Source: Legionella longbeachae (GTDB lineage: Bacteria; Pseudomonadota; Gammaproteobacteria; Legionellales; Legionellaceae). From it: 64,000 nt of DNA. Of this stretch, positions 25,420 through 35,456 are shown piece after piece. The DNA lies in NCBI RefSeq assembly GCF_004283175.1, contig NZ_RXNW01000003.1, forward strand, positions 62,001 through 126,000, given 5' to 3'. The notes under the pieces were generated by a model. It saw nothing but the letters and a program-made list of their open reading frames with translations, had not been told where the DNA came from and made no database searches. The first letter of the stretch is position 1; each line of letters opens with the position of its first letter. Both the position numbers and the translations under genes were made by a program.

Positions 25420-28400
25420 ATGAACTCATCAAATTATCAAAGCATTTCATGGGCCCATCAGTTGGTGCAAGATTGGTTTGTCCAAAATGTAGGTAAGCCT
25501 ACTGAACCACAAAAACAAGGATGGCCATTTATTTTGGCTGGTCGTGATACACTCATTTCATCACCTACAGGTTCAGGTAAAACGTTAGCTGCATTTTTAG
25601 CCTGTTTAAATGGTTTAGTACATAAAGCGGTAACAGGTAATTTACAGGATACCACTGAAGTATTGTATGTTTCACCACTTAAGGCATTAAGTAATGACGT
25701 ACAAAAGAATTTGTTGTTACCCCTGCAAGAAATTAGTGAATTAGCTAAAGAGCAAGGCATTGATTTACCCGAAATTCGTGTGGCAGTAAGAACAGGAGAT
25801 ACGCCAACGAATGAGCGACAAAAAATGCTCAAAAAACCACCACATATTTTGATTACTACCCCTGAGTCTTTTTACATTCTGTTAACTGCTGAAAAAAGTC
25901 GAATGAATATGTCAGCTATTCATACAGTTATTGTTGATGAAATCCATGCTTTAGTGAATAACAAGCGTGGCACCCATCTTGCATTATCTTTAGAGCGTTT
26001 AGAAGCACTTACCCCAAAATCATTTATTCGCATAGGCCTTTCTGCTACCCAAAAACCTTTGGAAAAAGTGGCAAATTTTCTAGTTGGATCTAAAAAGACT
26101 CAAGTGAAATTGGTAAATATTGGTCATTCTCGGCAATTAGATTTGCAGGTCGTAATACCAGAAAGTGAATTAACTGCTGTTGCTTCCAATGAAATGTGGG
26201 ATGAGATTTATGAAAAAATCACAGGTTTAGCCCAAGAAAATCGCGCTACATTAGTATTCGTCAATACACGAAAATTAGCGGAACGTGTTGCTCATCATCT
26301 GGGACACCGCTTAGGTGAAAATAAGGTATTAGCCCATCATGGCAGTTTATCACGAAAATTACGCCTTGAAGCAGAAAATCAACTTAAGAATGGTTCGCTG
26401 AAAGTTCTGGTTGCTACCGCCTCATTAGAGTTGGGAATTGATATTGGTCATGTTGACTTGGTTTGCCAAATCGGTTCCCCACGAGCTATTGCTACTGCAT
26501 TACAACGTATTGGTAGAGCAGGGCACTGGCATGCAGCGATCTCTAGAGGACGCATTTTCGCAACTACGCGGGATGAATTGTTAGAGTGTGCAGCATTAGT
26601 TTATGCCATCCGTCAGGGAGATTTAGATCAACTAATTATTCCAGAGGAACCATTAGATATTTTAGCACAACAAATTGTTGCTGCTTGCGCTACACAAGAT
26701 TGGGATGAGGATTTACTTTTTCGTCATTTTAAAAAGGCTTATCCTTATCATCATTTGACCCATGAAAAATTTGATGAAATTCTGACTATGCTCTCAGATG
26801 GCATTGCTGGATCACGTGGGCGATACGGTGCCTTTATCCATAGGGATCGAGTCAATCATATCCTTAAAGGGCGACGAGGATGTCGTTTGGCCGCAATCAC
26901 TAGTGGTGGTGCAATTCCAGACAATGGTTTGTTTTCAGTGATTTCGATGCCAGATAATGCCGTGGTTGGTACTCTAGATGAAGATTTTGCTGTAGAAAGT
27001 AATCGCGACGACATTTTTTTGCTAGGGACAAATTCTTGGAGGGTGATACGCATCGAAAATGGGAGGGTGTTAGTGGAAGACGCATATGGTGCACCGCCCA
27101 GTGTTCCTTTTTGGTTGGGAGAAGCCCCTGCACGCAGCGTTGAGTTATCATTGCAAGTATCGCAACTTCGGGAAAAAATAAATTTTTTGTTGCCCGAAAA
27201 AATACCCAAAATTGTTGATGCGAGGCATATTCCTCAGACACAAAGAGCCATCCAATGGTTAATGAACTATTGTGGCCTTGATGCTTCTGCTTCAGAGCAG
27301 TTACTTGAGTATGTACGTTTAGGTCGACAAATTTTAGGTGCAGTCCCTACTCAGAAAACTATAATTGCTGAACGATTTTTTGATGAAAGTGGTGGCATGC
27401 AACTGATTATTCATGCACCATTTGGTGCACGGATTAACAAAGCCTGGGGATTGGCTTTACGTAAGAAATTTTGCCGATCTTTTAATTTTGAATTACAGGC
27501 TGCTGCTACAGATAATGGTTTGAATATTTCCTTAACGGAGCAACATAGCTTTCCATTATCTGATGTGTTTCGTTTTTTGCATACAAACACATTAAAAGAG
27601 GTTGTCACCCAGGCAGTATTACAATCGCCCTTATTGGGTATGCGTTTTCGTGCAGTAGCTTCACGCTCATTATCATTATTACGTTTTCGGGGTGGTAAAA
27701 AAATCCCGCCTAATATTCAACGAATGCTTGCTGACGATTTATTGGCTGCTGTGTTTCCAGATGCTGCTGCTTGTCAGGATAATTTAGGAGGACGAGATGT
27801 AGCATTGCCTGAGCACCCGCTTATTGAAGAGACTATGAAAGATATCTTAAGGGATGCTTTAGATATCGATGGGGTAACAAAAGTAATCCATGATATTGAA
27901 ACTAAGCACATCACGTGCATTGCCGTAGATACTCCAGTTCCTTCGGTTTTTGCTCATGAAATTTTAAATACCAATCCATACGCATTTTTAGATGATGCTC
28001 CCTTGGAAGAGCGGCGTTCACGTGCCGTTGAAATGCGTCGCGTTTTACCGGAGTCAATGCTGGAGGAGGTGGGGAAGCTTGATCCTAAAGCTATATTTGA
28101 GGTTCAGGAACAGGCTTGGCCTGATATTCGCTCTGCAGATGAGTTACAAGATGTGCTGCACACTGTTATTGTTTTTCCAGAAATAATTCAACTGACTGAA
28201 TTACAATCTTCCTTACCGCAGTGGAAACAATATTTTATTGAATTACAAGCTGAAGGACGGGCTGTACTGGCTGTGGTTGCAGGTATAAATTATTATGTAT
28301 CTACAGAAAAAAAGAAGACTTTTCATTGTATTTTTCCGAGTGCCTCCTTTAGCAATGAAGTGGCAAATATCAAGGAAGAACCCATCTCATCGGAAGAAGC

Positions 28401-29706
28401 TATACTTAAAACGCTACAAGGGTGGTTGTTACATACAGGGCCAATTACTCAAAAAAAATTGAGCGATTGTTTGCATCTTGCCCCGTTAGATGTAGCGCAT
28501 GCTTTATTGAAATTAGAAGCAAGTGGATATGTGCTACGTGGACATTTTCGTGCAGAGTTTGCAGGTGAAAGAGAATGGTGTGAGCGTCGATTACTCGCTC
28601 GCATCCATCGTGCTACAACGGAATCTTTACGTCAACAGATCAAACCTGTTAGTCAATCTCAATTTATGGCTTGGTTGTTGAAATGGCAACACATAGGAAC
28701 AGGCCATCAGATGAATGGCGAAAGAGGATTGCTTGCCGTGATAAGGCAATTACAAGGTTTTGAATTAGCTGCAAATGCATGGGAAACCGATATTTTTCCT
28801 ATGCGAGTACATGATTATGACGCGTTAATGCTCGATAAATTATGCATGAACGGCACAGTAGGATGGGGGCGTGTATCACCACACCCTTCTGTACTGCTTG
28901 CAGATGAAGAAACAAAAAAATCTCGACGCTTATCACCAGCCCGAAATGCCCCAATTACTTTTTTTGTTCGAGAAGAGGTTGATTGGATTCCACCACACCT
29001 ACCTATAGATAACGTTGAGGAAGTGACTAGCCTTAGTTATCCAGCCCGCAATATTTATCGGTTTTTGCAAAAATATGGTGCTTCATTTTATGCTGATATT
29101 GTACGTGGTACGGGAAATTTGAAAATTGAAGTGGAAAATGGTTTATGGGAATTAGTTGTGGCAGGAATGGTAACTGCCGATAGTTTTGATAATGTGCGGA
29201 GTTTGATGAGAATAAAACGCAAACAAAGTAGTCGGCGTAGACGAGCCCCCATGTTTCCACTCAGTACGGGACGTTGGTCTTTATTGCATGTTCATGTACA
29301 AAAGGATCATGAAAAGCGTGTAGAAGCGGCATGCTGGATGTTGTTAGGCCGTTATGGAGTAATTTTTCGTGATTTGCTCGTGCGTGAAAAAAATATCCCT
29401 CGCTGGCGAGATTTGCTGATTTTCTTGAGACGCCTTGAATTACGTGGCGAGGTACGTGGAGGACGGTTTATTGATGGATTTTTAGGTGAGCAATTTGCAC
29501 TCCCTTACGCAGTAGATTCTTTACGTGCTGTACGGAATGATGATATTGATAAAATTCCACGAATTATTTCGTCGGTGGATCCGTTAAATTTAATTGGGAT
29601 TCTGTTGCCTGGTGAACGTGTATCTGCAACATCAAAAGCAGAAATCAGGTTTGTTGCAGGCAGAGTTTTAGCTACAGAAAATAAAGAGGGAATCAGGGGG
29701 GGATGA
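25420..29706 (+). CDS. lhr: Large ATP-dependent helicase Lhr
   Basis: About 1428 residues. An N-terminal superfamily 2 helicase core has the Q-motif region, Walker A SSPTGSGKTLAAFLA, motif II DEIH, motif III SATQKP, and in RecA2 LVFVNTRKLAERVAHHL, ATASLELGIDIG and RIGRAGHW. It is followed by the Lhr winged helix and the beta-barrel/Lhr-C domains (residues about 450-850) and a long C-terminal extension with further winged-helix segments, as in full-length bacterial Lhr (E. coli about 1,540 aa). It acts in DNA repair as a 3'-5' translocase. ATG 25420 is taken as the start; a TTG at 25354 would add 22 hydrophobic residues. The stop overlaps the dioxygenase ATG. Confidence 0.93.
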   Translation: MNSSNYQSISWAHQLVQDWFVQNVGKPTEPQKQGWPFILAGRDTLISSPTGSGKTLAAFLACLNGLVHKAVTGNLQDTTEVLYVSPLKALSNDVQKNLLLPLQEISELAKEQGIDLPEIRVAVRTGDTPTNERQKMLKKPPHILITTPESFYILLTAEKSRMNMSAIHTVIVDEIHALVNNKRGTHLALSLERLEALTPKSFIRIGLSATQKPLEKVANFLVGSKKTQVKLVNIGHSRQLDLQVVIPESELTAVASNEMWDEIYEKITGLAQENRATLVFVNTRKLAERVAHHLGHRLGENKVLAHHGSLSRKLRLEAENQLKNGSLKVLVATASLELGIDIGHVDLVCQIGSPRAIATALQRIGRAGHWHAAISRGRIFATTRDELLECAALVYAIRQGDLDQLIIPEEPLDILAQQIVAACATQDWDEDLLFRHFKKAYPYHHLTHEKFDEILTMLSDGIAGSRGRYGAFIHRDRVNHILKGRRGCRLAAITSGGAIPDNGLFSVISMPDNAVVGTLDEDFAVESNRDDIFLLGTNSWRVIRIENGRVLVEDAYGAPPSVPFWLGEAPARSVELSLQVSQLREKINFLLPEKIPKIVDARHIPQTQRAIQWLMNYCGLDASASEQLLEYVRLGRQILGAVPTQKTIIAERFFDESGGMQLIIHAPFGARINKAWGLALRKKFCRSFNFELQAAATDNGLNISLTEQHSFPLSDVFRFLHTNTLKEVVTQAVLQSPLLGMRFRAVASRSLSLLRFRGGKKIPPNIQRMLADDLLAAVFPDAAACQDNLGGRDVALPEHPLIEETMKDILRDALDIDGVTKVIHDIETKHITCIAVDTPVPSVFAHEILNTNPYAFLDDAPLEERRSRAVEMRRVLPESMLEEVGKLDPKAIFEVQEQAWPDIRSADELQDVLHTVIVFPEIIQLTELQSSLPQWKQYFIELQAEGRAVLAVVAGINYYVSTEKKKTFHCIFPSASFSNEVANIKEEPISSEEAILKTLQGWLLHTGPITQKKLSDCLHLAPLDVAHALLKLEASGYVLRGHFRAEFAGEREWCERRLLARIHRATTESLRQQIKPVSQSQFMAWLLKWQHIGTGHQMNGERGLLAVIRQLQGFELAANAWETDIFPMRVHDYDALMLDKLCMNGTVGWGRVSPHPSVLLADEETKKSRRLSPARNAPITFFVREEVDWIPPHLPIDNVEEVTSLSYPARNIYRFLQKYGASFYADIVRGTGNLKIEVENGLWELVVAGMVTADSFDNVRSLMRIKRKQSSRRRRAPMFPLSTGRWSLLHVHVQKDHEKRVEAACWMLLGRYGVIFRDLLVREKNIPRWRDLLIFLRRLELRGEVRGGRFIDGFLGEQFALPYAVDSLRAVRNDDIDKIPRIISSVDPLNLIGILLPGERVSATSKAEIRFVAGRVLATENKEGIRGG

Positions 29707-30767
29707 TGCATAAGCAGCTCCATTATGCTTTTTTAAATAAACAAAAATTACCTTTGCTGATACAAGCTCCAGCTGAAGATAGAGCAGATAGTAACGATTT
29801 AGTGCGATATCTCAAAGAAGAAAATATTTTATTTAAAGAGTATTTGCTTCAATATCATGCAATTATCTTTCGTGGATTTAACATTAATACTCCAGAGCAA
29901 TTTAGAAAAGTAATTCAAGCCAGTAACTTGGGCGCAAATTATAATTACGATTTTTGTCCTGTTCCAAGAACAAAAATTCAAGAAGGTGTATTTACTTCAT
30001 CCAATTATCCTGCGAGTTATCCTATTGCGTTACATAATGAAAAATCGTACAGCGCTGAATTTCCAACACATGTCTTTTTTAACTGCATTAAAGCAGCTGA
30101 ACAGGGAGGCTGTACTTCGCTTGCTGATGGCCATCAAATTTGGCTCTCCCTTCCAGAATCCTTACAACAAAAATTACAACTAAAAGGCGTTTTATATCGC
30201 CGGCATTATTACAGTTATGGAATAAAATATAAACTCATTCAGTTAATGGGGGTTGCACCTGTATTTAAGACTTGGATGGAAGAATTTAATACATATGAAA
30301 AAGAACAGGTTGAAAACATACTTCATCAAACACAACAACAATTTAAATGGAAAGGTAATGATTTAGTGACAGAGGTATTTCTTCCTGCCAGCAGAAAGCA
30401 TCCTATAACAGGTAAATTAGTATGGTTCAATCAATGTAATCAGCTTTCTCAGCATTGCAATGGTATTAGCGATTATATTAATTCAAGTGTTAAAAATCCT
30501 GTTCTGGCCTTTATCTTATTGCAAAACAGCATTCATCCTTATTTGGCTTTTTACGGGGATGGTACGTCTTTTTCAAAGCAAGAATCTTTGTTGATCAGCG
30601 AAGCGGTAGAAAAAAATACGCTTTTAGTTTCCTGGCAACCAGGGGATCTTATGATTATTGATAATTATTCCTGCCTGCATGGAAAAACACCTCATATTGG
30701 CGACAGGTTAATTTTGGCAGGAATGACCCATTATCCTTATGGTGAGGGCGAAAATTATGTTTCCTAA
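29703..30767 (+). CDS. TauD/TfdA-like Fe(II)/2-oxoglutarate dioxygenase
   Basis: A 354-residue soluble enzyme of the clavaminate synthase-like / SyrP branch. Visible features: AIIFRGFNI near 55-63, the metal motif in ALHNEKSYS (His-x-Glu), CTSLADGHQIW after it, a distal His in DNYSCLHGKTPHIG and the Arg in DRLILAGMTHYP that would bind 2-oxoglutarate. It likely hydroxylates a free or carrier-bound amino acid or acid. It overlaps lhr upstream (ATGA) and the methyltransferase downstream by 11 bases, so the two small-molecule genes probably act together. No NRPS or PKS gene is seen in the window. Confidence 0.86.
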   Translation: MMHKQLHYAFLNKQKLPLLIQAPAEDRADSNDLVRYLKEENILFKEYLLQYHAIIFRGFNINTPEQFRKVIQASNLGANYNYDFCPVPRTKIQEGVFTSSNYPASYPIALHNEKSYSAEFPTHVFFNCIKAAEQGGCTSLADGHQIWLSLPESLQQKLQLKGVLYRRHYYSYGIKYKLIQLMGVAPVFKTWMEEFNTYEKEQVENILHQTQQQFKWKGNDLVTEVFLPASRKHPITGKLVWFNQCNQLSQHCNGISDYINSSVKNPVLAFILLQNSIHPYLAFYGDGTSFSKQESLLISEAVEKNTLLVSWQPGDLMIIDNYSCLHGKTPHIGDRLILAGMTHYPYGEGENYVS

Positions 30768-31644
30768 GATCGTACAAAAAAAATTTGGAATTGGAGATCT
30801 TTATTTTGTAAATGAACTTGAAACACACGGATTAATCTATGAAATTTTTTCACAAAAAACGTATTTGCTTGATTTTCTTAGTTTAAATCCCGGGGCAATT
30901 ATTGTTGATGTAGGAGCAAATATTGGCATTTTTTCGTTATTTGCCCTGCAGCATTGTAATTATACTGCTGAAATCCACTGTTTTGAGCCAATTCCAATGA
31001 CTTTTTTTTGTTTGCAAAAAAATTTAGAACACTTTAAGGGTAGGATACATCTATATAATACAGGCATCAGTAACGTTGCCCAAGATTGTGAGGTTGCATT
31101 TACTTTATTTGGAAAAAGTGCCGGGACTGCAACTTATAAGCCCCAAGATAAGCTAATTTCCAATTTTCAACCTTTATTGGATTATAATACGCTCTTAAAG
31201 CTACTTCCTTGGCAAAATAAATTTCTTTATTATCAGTTAAAATGGCTACCTTTTTTTCGGGACTATTTTATTAAGAAAAATTATACAAAACAAACACAAA
31301 CGACCCAAGTCACATGTAAACTGACCTCACTTGGACGTTTTATTGAACAAAATCAAATCAAGCATATCGATTTTTTAAAGGTAGATGTTGAGGGTGCAGA
31401 AATCGATGTTATAAAAAGTATTCAACCCAAGCAGTTTTCTATAATCAAACAGATAAGCATAGAGGTTCATAATATAGAAAATCGGGTTGAAAAGCTTAAT
31501 TCCTATTTGCAAAAACAAGGTTATATCACTTTAATTGACAGAAATCCTATTTTGGCTGATTTAGGATTTAATCACCACATGATTTATGCAAAAAGGATAG
31601 AGCATCATCCACTTGATTCCAGGCCGGGCGTGCAACCAAAGTGA
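30757..31644 (+). CDS. FkbM family methyltransferase
   Basis: A SAM-dependent methyltransferase of about 295 residues. Motif I is IIVDVGANIGIFSLFALQH; the acidic residue ending beta-2 lies in IHCFEPIP; the FkbM-typical HIDFLKVDVEGAEIDVIKSI is near residue 205. FkbM enzymes O-methylate polyketides, glycans or lipids. The start at 30757 follows GAGGGCG with good spacing; an ATG at 30739 in frame would add six residues. It overlaps the dioxygenase gene, so a joint pathway is likely. Substrate unknown. Confidence 0.87.
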   Translation: MFPKIVQKKFGIGDLYFVNELETHGLIYEIFSQKTYLLDFLSLNPGAIIVDVGANIGIFSLFALQHCNYTAEIHCFEPIPMTFFCLQKNLEHFKGRIHLYNTGISNVAQDCEVAFTLFGKSAGTATYKPQDKLISNFQPLLDYNTLLKLLPWQNKFLYYQLKWLPFFRDYFIKKNYTKQTQTTQVTCKLTSLGRFIEQNQIKHIDFLKVDVEGAEIDVIKSIQPKQFSIIKQISIEVHNIENRVEKLNSYLQKQGYITLIDRNPILADLGFNHHMIYAKRIEHHPLDSRPGVQPK

Positions 31645-31713
31645 GCTTGCGAAGAGTACAAAAATACAGGGCTGAGCAGAATGAGCTTGCAACAATCTAT
31701 GGAATTTAGTTAT

Positions 31714-31740
31714 GGGATAAGCGAATTGTCAACAATCACT
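31714..31740 (-). repeat. Dispersed TGTTGACAATT repeat head, copy next to pncA stop
   Basis: On the minus strand this reads GTGATTGTTGACAATTCGCT and begins within about three bases of the pncA stop. It shares the core TGTTGACAATT with copies near 39913, 43549, 45342 and 54772. The remainder of this copy is poorly conserved, so it is the weakest member. Confidence 0.4.
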
Positions 31741-31742
31741 TA

Positions 31743-32360
31743 TCAAATGTCATTGCTCTTTAATAATCTAACATTACTATGAACGAGTTTTGCTTTGATC
31801 TCGTTAAAGTGTTCTTGATTAAGAGGCATAGTCGCATCTTCAATTAAATAACATTCGAACCCTTCCTTCAGTGCATCCTTTATTGAAAAATAAACACAAA
31901 CATCAGCACATAAACCACAAAAATAAAGTTTCTTAGCCCCTTTTGCATTGAGATAACCTGATAATCCTGTGTTTATTTGATGTTGGTTATCGTAGAAACC
32001 ACTGTAACTATCTACCTCAGGATTCATACCTTTGCGAAAAATAGTTTCTATAGGTTTTATTTCGAGCATGGGATGAAATTCTGCGCCAAAAGTTCCCTGA
32101 ATACAGTGATTAGGCCAAAGTATTTGTTCTATTCCGTGTACTATTATTTTATCGAGAGGTTTTTTACCTGGATAATTAGATGCGAAATTTTTGTGATTTT
32201 GAGGATGCCAATCTTGAGTAGCTACAATTAAATCAAATTTAGGAAGTAATCCATTAATAATTGGAATAATGTCATCCCCATGTGATACCGCAAGTGCACC
32301 ACCAGGCATAAAATCATTTTGCACATCAATGATGATTAAGGTCTTATTTATTTTTTTCAT
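31743..32360 (-). CDS. pncA: Nicotinamidase
   Basis: A 205-residue isochorismatase-superfamily hydrolase that converts nicotinamide to nicotinate. Catalytic Asp12 lies in IIDVQNDFMPGGAL, the metal-binding Asp/His in ATQDWHPQNHK, the Lys in FRKGMNPEVDSYSGF and the nucleophile Cys in YFCGLCADVCV; all match PncA. Its start lies inside the end of the nicotinate phosphoribosyltransferase gene (17-base overlap), giving a compact NAD salvage unit: nicotinamide to nicotinate to nicotinate mononucleotide. Confidence 0.94.
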   Translation of the reverse strand: MKKINKTLIIIDVQNDFMPGGALAVSHGDDIIPIINGLLPKFDLIVATQDWHPQNHKNFASNYPGKKPLDKIIVHGIEQILWPNHCIQGTFGAEFHPMLEIKPIETIFRKGMNPEVDSYSGFYDNQHQINTGLSGYLNAKGAKKLYFCGLCADVCVYFSIKDALKEGFECYLIEDATMPLNQEHFNEIKAKLVHSNVRLLKSNDI

Positions 32361-33762
32361 TGGAATATTTTTGATATTCTTTTATTAGTTGATTTCGTTT
32401 TTCATTCAGTTGATGGCTTAAGCCTATTTGATAAATATCTGGTTTCTCAAATCGCTTGAATTTTTCAGGGAGCTTTTGTAAACGTTGTTTGCTGTATTTT
32501 GCGATTTGCTGGAGTGTTTGTGAGGGCAATATGCACTTACCATTTTCCATGACCTTATGAAGTAAAGGCTCCTGCGCATAATGTTTAAAAGCGAATTTTT
32601 TATCTCCAAAAGGAGAGTGAATCTTTCCCAGATCCGTTTCATTCATAAGCGCAACAACATCCCCTCCCAGGAAAGCATCATCATTCAACAGCCGATACAC
32701 TTGTTTTTTGTAAGGCAAAGTAATTTTACCTATAGTCTCTGAGAGCTTTATTCGTGGTTTTTCATCCATAAAAGCTAATTTGTATACTCCGTCTAAAGCA
32801 GCGTCTGGTGCTCCAATAACCAACTTTGTTCCGACACCAAAAGCATCGATAGGCGCATTTTGTTCACGCAGTTCTTTTATCCTTTCTTCATCAAGCTGAT
32901 TGGATGCGATAATTTTTACATAATTTAGTTCTGCCTCATCAAGCATTTGACGTGATTTTTTTGCTAATTCTCCCAAGTCACCACTATCTAATCGTATTCC
33001 TTGTAAACGGTGTCCACGTTGCTCCATTTCTTTGGCTACTTGAATCGCGTTGGGAACACCACTTTCTAAAGTGCTATAGGTATCAACAAGCAATGAGCAA
33101 TTATCTGGCCAGATTTCCGCAAAATCACGAAATGCAGCCAGTTCACTGTCATAACTTTGTATATATGAATGTGCCATAGTTCCTGAAATAGGGATATCAT
33201 AGTCACGTCCTACACACACATTGCTCGTAGAATCAAAGCCGCCAATAATTGCCGCCCGACTCGCATAATACCCCCCTGGGCCTTGGGCTCTGCGCAAACC
33301 AAAATCAATTAACTCAGAATGACCTGCTGTTTGTCGGATACGGCTGGCTTTTGTTGCGATGAGCGTTTGAAAATTTAATAAATTTAATAGAATTGTTTCA
33401 ATAAGCTGGGCTTCGATAATGTTGGCCTCTATAGAAACCACAGGGCGGGTAGGAAAAACTAAATCCCCTTCAAAAGAGGCATAAACAGTACCCCGAAAAC
33501 GAAAGTTTTTTAAATAATCAAGAAACTTAGGATCCATTCCTGTGCTTTTTAAAAAATGAATATCTTGCTCATTAAAATGATAGCTTTCTAATATCTTAAG
33601 TAAATCAGAAAGGCCAGCAAAAATGGCATATCCGGAACTAAATGGAAGTTTTCTGAAAAAATAATCAAAAATTGCAGTTGAGTTTTCATGGCCTTTTAAA
33701 AAATAAACTTGAGCCATGGTGAGCTGATATTTGTCAGTGTAACTTCCAGTAAAATCAAACAT
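32344..33762 (-). CDS. pncB: Nicotinate phosphoribosyltransferase
   Basis: About 472 residues; forms nicotinate mononucleotide from nicotinate and PRPP in the Preiss-Handler route. Typical segments: FTGSYTDKYQLTMAQVY at the N-terminus, FDYFFRKLPFSSGYAIFAGL, ELIDFGLRRAQGPGGYYASR, IPISGTMAHSYIQ, and IRLDSGDLGELAKKSR, IIASNQLDE, FGVGTKLV in the phosphate-binding half. The start at 33762 has AGAAGG upstream; the frame is open to 33822 but the extra 20 residues are not family-like. Overlaps pncA downstream; the upstream 332 bases should contain the promoter. Confidence 0.94.
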   Translation of the reverse strand: MFDFTGSYTDKYQLTMAQVYFLKGHENSTAIFDYFFRKLPFSSGYAIFAGLSDLLKILESYHFNEQDIHFLKSTGMDPKFLDYLKNFRFRGTVYASFEGDLVFPTRPVVSIEANIIEAQLIETILLNLLNFQTLIATKASRIRQTAGHSELIDFGLRRAQGPGGYYASRAAIIGGFDSTSNVCVGRDYDIPISGTMAHSYIQSYDSELAAFRDFAEIWPDNCSLLVDTYSTLESGVPNAIQVAKEMEQRGHRLQGIRLDSGDLGELAKKSRQMLDEAELNYVKIIASNQLDEERIKELREQNAPIDAFGVGTKLVIGAPDAALDGVYKLAFMDEKPRIKLSETIGKITLPYKKQVYRLLNDDAFLGGDVVALMNETDLGKIHSPFGDKKFAFKHYAQEPLLHKVMENGKCILPSQTLQQIAKYSKQRLQKLPEKFKRFEKPDIYQIGLSHQLNEKRNQLIKEYQKYSNEKNK

Positions 33763-34094
33763 TGATGTAAATATCCTTCTAAACGAAATAATCATGTTTA
33801 AAAAATAGAGTGATGCTGCCATGATAGTTGTTGTAATACACTTCGTCCAGAGTGACGTTCCCTACATTCTTTAGTTATTGATGGCGGATTTATTGTTTTT
33901 CTTCATTCGAAGAACAGCTCTCAATTCATTGAAATGACAAATTTGAGCACACTAGATTTAAAACAAATATTCTGATATATGTTTGTATAGAATGTTGATT
34001 AATTGATTTTTTTGTTGAACAAATAATACTGAATGCTTGGGTTTTAATTCATATGTTTTTCTCTTAACTATAATATCAGACATGGAGTAAAAGG
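33763..34094. other. Divergent intergenic region, presumed promoters
   Basis: 332 AT-rich bases between the start of the nicotinate phosphoribosyltransferase gene and an unknown plus-strand gene. No reading frame, RNA gene or strong repeat was seen. It should hold two back-to-back promoters. No NrtR- or NiaR-like palindrome could be recognised by eye. Confidence 0.4.
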
Positions 34095-35363
34095 ATGAAG
34101 GTCGGTGAATTTAAAAGGCTAATTAATGAATTAGAAGAAAAAATTCTCTTGGAAAAAAGCGCTGAGGAAGTCATTAAATTAGTCTCATGTTTCAAAAAAA
34201 TCGCCGAAATATATGATGAGGAAAATGCTGTTCCATCTGAGATGATGATTTCTGTTCAAAAAAACATTCATGAGTTTTGGAGTTGGGGTGCCCATAATTT
34301 ATCCTATGATCAATGGCAGGATGATACGCTTGTTATCCCTTGGCTTACGTTTCAAAAAAAATTATATAAAGCAGGTTTGTTAGAGAGGGATTTTCATCAT
34401 CCTCTTTTATTTCAAGAAATAAAAAATCGCTATGACAGCATTCCCGACAATAAATTACAAAGTACGGAGCTTCTCTCTTTATTGGCATCTACAAGCCGTA
34501 TGTCAGGTTACGCAGGGCTGGATGAGCTTGATAATAGCTATCCATTGTTGCGTTTGAATGAGGGGTTTTCTGCAAGGCGGTCACAAGAAATACATAAATT
34601 AAAAGACATTCTCTTTCTACTGCAATCCAGTTTTTATTTACTTTATAAACATTGTACTGTTGAACAACTCCATTTGATTCCTTATCTGATTTATTTTCGC
34701 CATCATACTACAGACGAAGAACGACGTTCCGAGCTCGCAATTTTTAAAACGCTCACTGAAAAAACGGCAGATTGCCTTAAATTTTTTCATGATCAGGAAG
34801 ATTATATAGATGCTCGATCCATAAAGATGGTAAATGCTTTATCGCAAGTTGCTCATTTGATTCCAAATCGTCGTGGGGATTTTCTTCAGGTCACTAACCA
34901 GTGTCGCTGGATTTACCCTTTTATTCAGAAAAGTAGAGTGGATTTAATTACGGACGATGACGTTTTATTAGATGAGACACTTCAGTTGTTAGAGCTTGAT
35001 TTTGATACCCAAAAGGATAAATCCTATACAGCGGCTTTAGATTTTACCGCGGCAGCTCAAAAACAGATGCGTACTCTAACCAGCAGAGAAGCAAAACTGG
35101 TTCATACGGCAATTAATCTATTTTCTTTGGATAAATATATTAGACAGCGTCAAGAAGATACTCGTCCCAAACATTCTTTTTTGTCCCTTTCCGGGCAGAC
35201 AAAGTGTCAGGCAGCAGAAAAATGGAAAAATTCTATTCGTGGTATGCCGGTGCAAATAGGATTTTTTGAAAGGATGGCTTTAAACCAGGGACGACTAAAA
35301 CAACTTATTGAGTCATTAGATGAACAGGGGAAGGGGGTAGGGCTTTTATCAGATTTAAAATAG
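34095..35363 (+). CDS. Unknown 422-aa helical protein
   Basis: A 422-residue soluble, mainly helical protein with no domain that I recognise, no signal peptide and no membrane helix. There is a possible coiled coil at the N-terminus (EELEEKILLEKSAEEV region). A middle segment is rich in aromatic residues and His. The C-terminal end (LDEQGKGVGLLSDLK) is polar. The GGAGTAAAAGG binding site is good. Being large, helical and unaffiliated, and standing alone between metabolic genes, it is compatible with a Legionella-specific translocated protein, but nothing proves that. Confidence 0.6.
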   Translation: MKVGEFKRLINELEEKILLEKSAEEVIKLVSCFKKIAEIYDEENAVPSEMMISVQKNIHEFWSWGAHNLSYDQWQDDTLVIPWLTFQKKLYKAGLLERDFHHPLLFQEIKNRYDSIPDNKLQSTELLSLLASTSRMSGYAGLDELDNSYPLLRLNEGFSARRSQEIHKLKDILFLLQSSFYLLYKHCTVEQLHLIPYLIYFRHHTTDEERRSELAIFKTLTEKTADCLKFFHDQEDYIDARSIKMVNALSQVAHLIPNRRGDFLQVTNQCRWIYPFIQKSRVDLITDDDVLLDETLQLLELDFDTQKDKSYTAALDFTAAAQKQMRTLTSREAKLVHTAINLFSLDKYIRQRQEDTRPKHSFLSLSGQTKCQAAEKWKNSIRGMPVQIGFFERMALNQGRLKQLIESLDEQGKGVGLLSDLK

Positions 35364-35456
35364 TATGGGGGTGGATAAATTTGCTTTTCTCTATAGCCTA
35401 ACATATATTTACTATAGCTTTATGGATTTGAATGACGATAAGAAAAAGGAGTTCTT

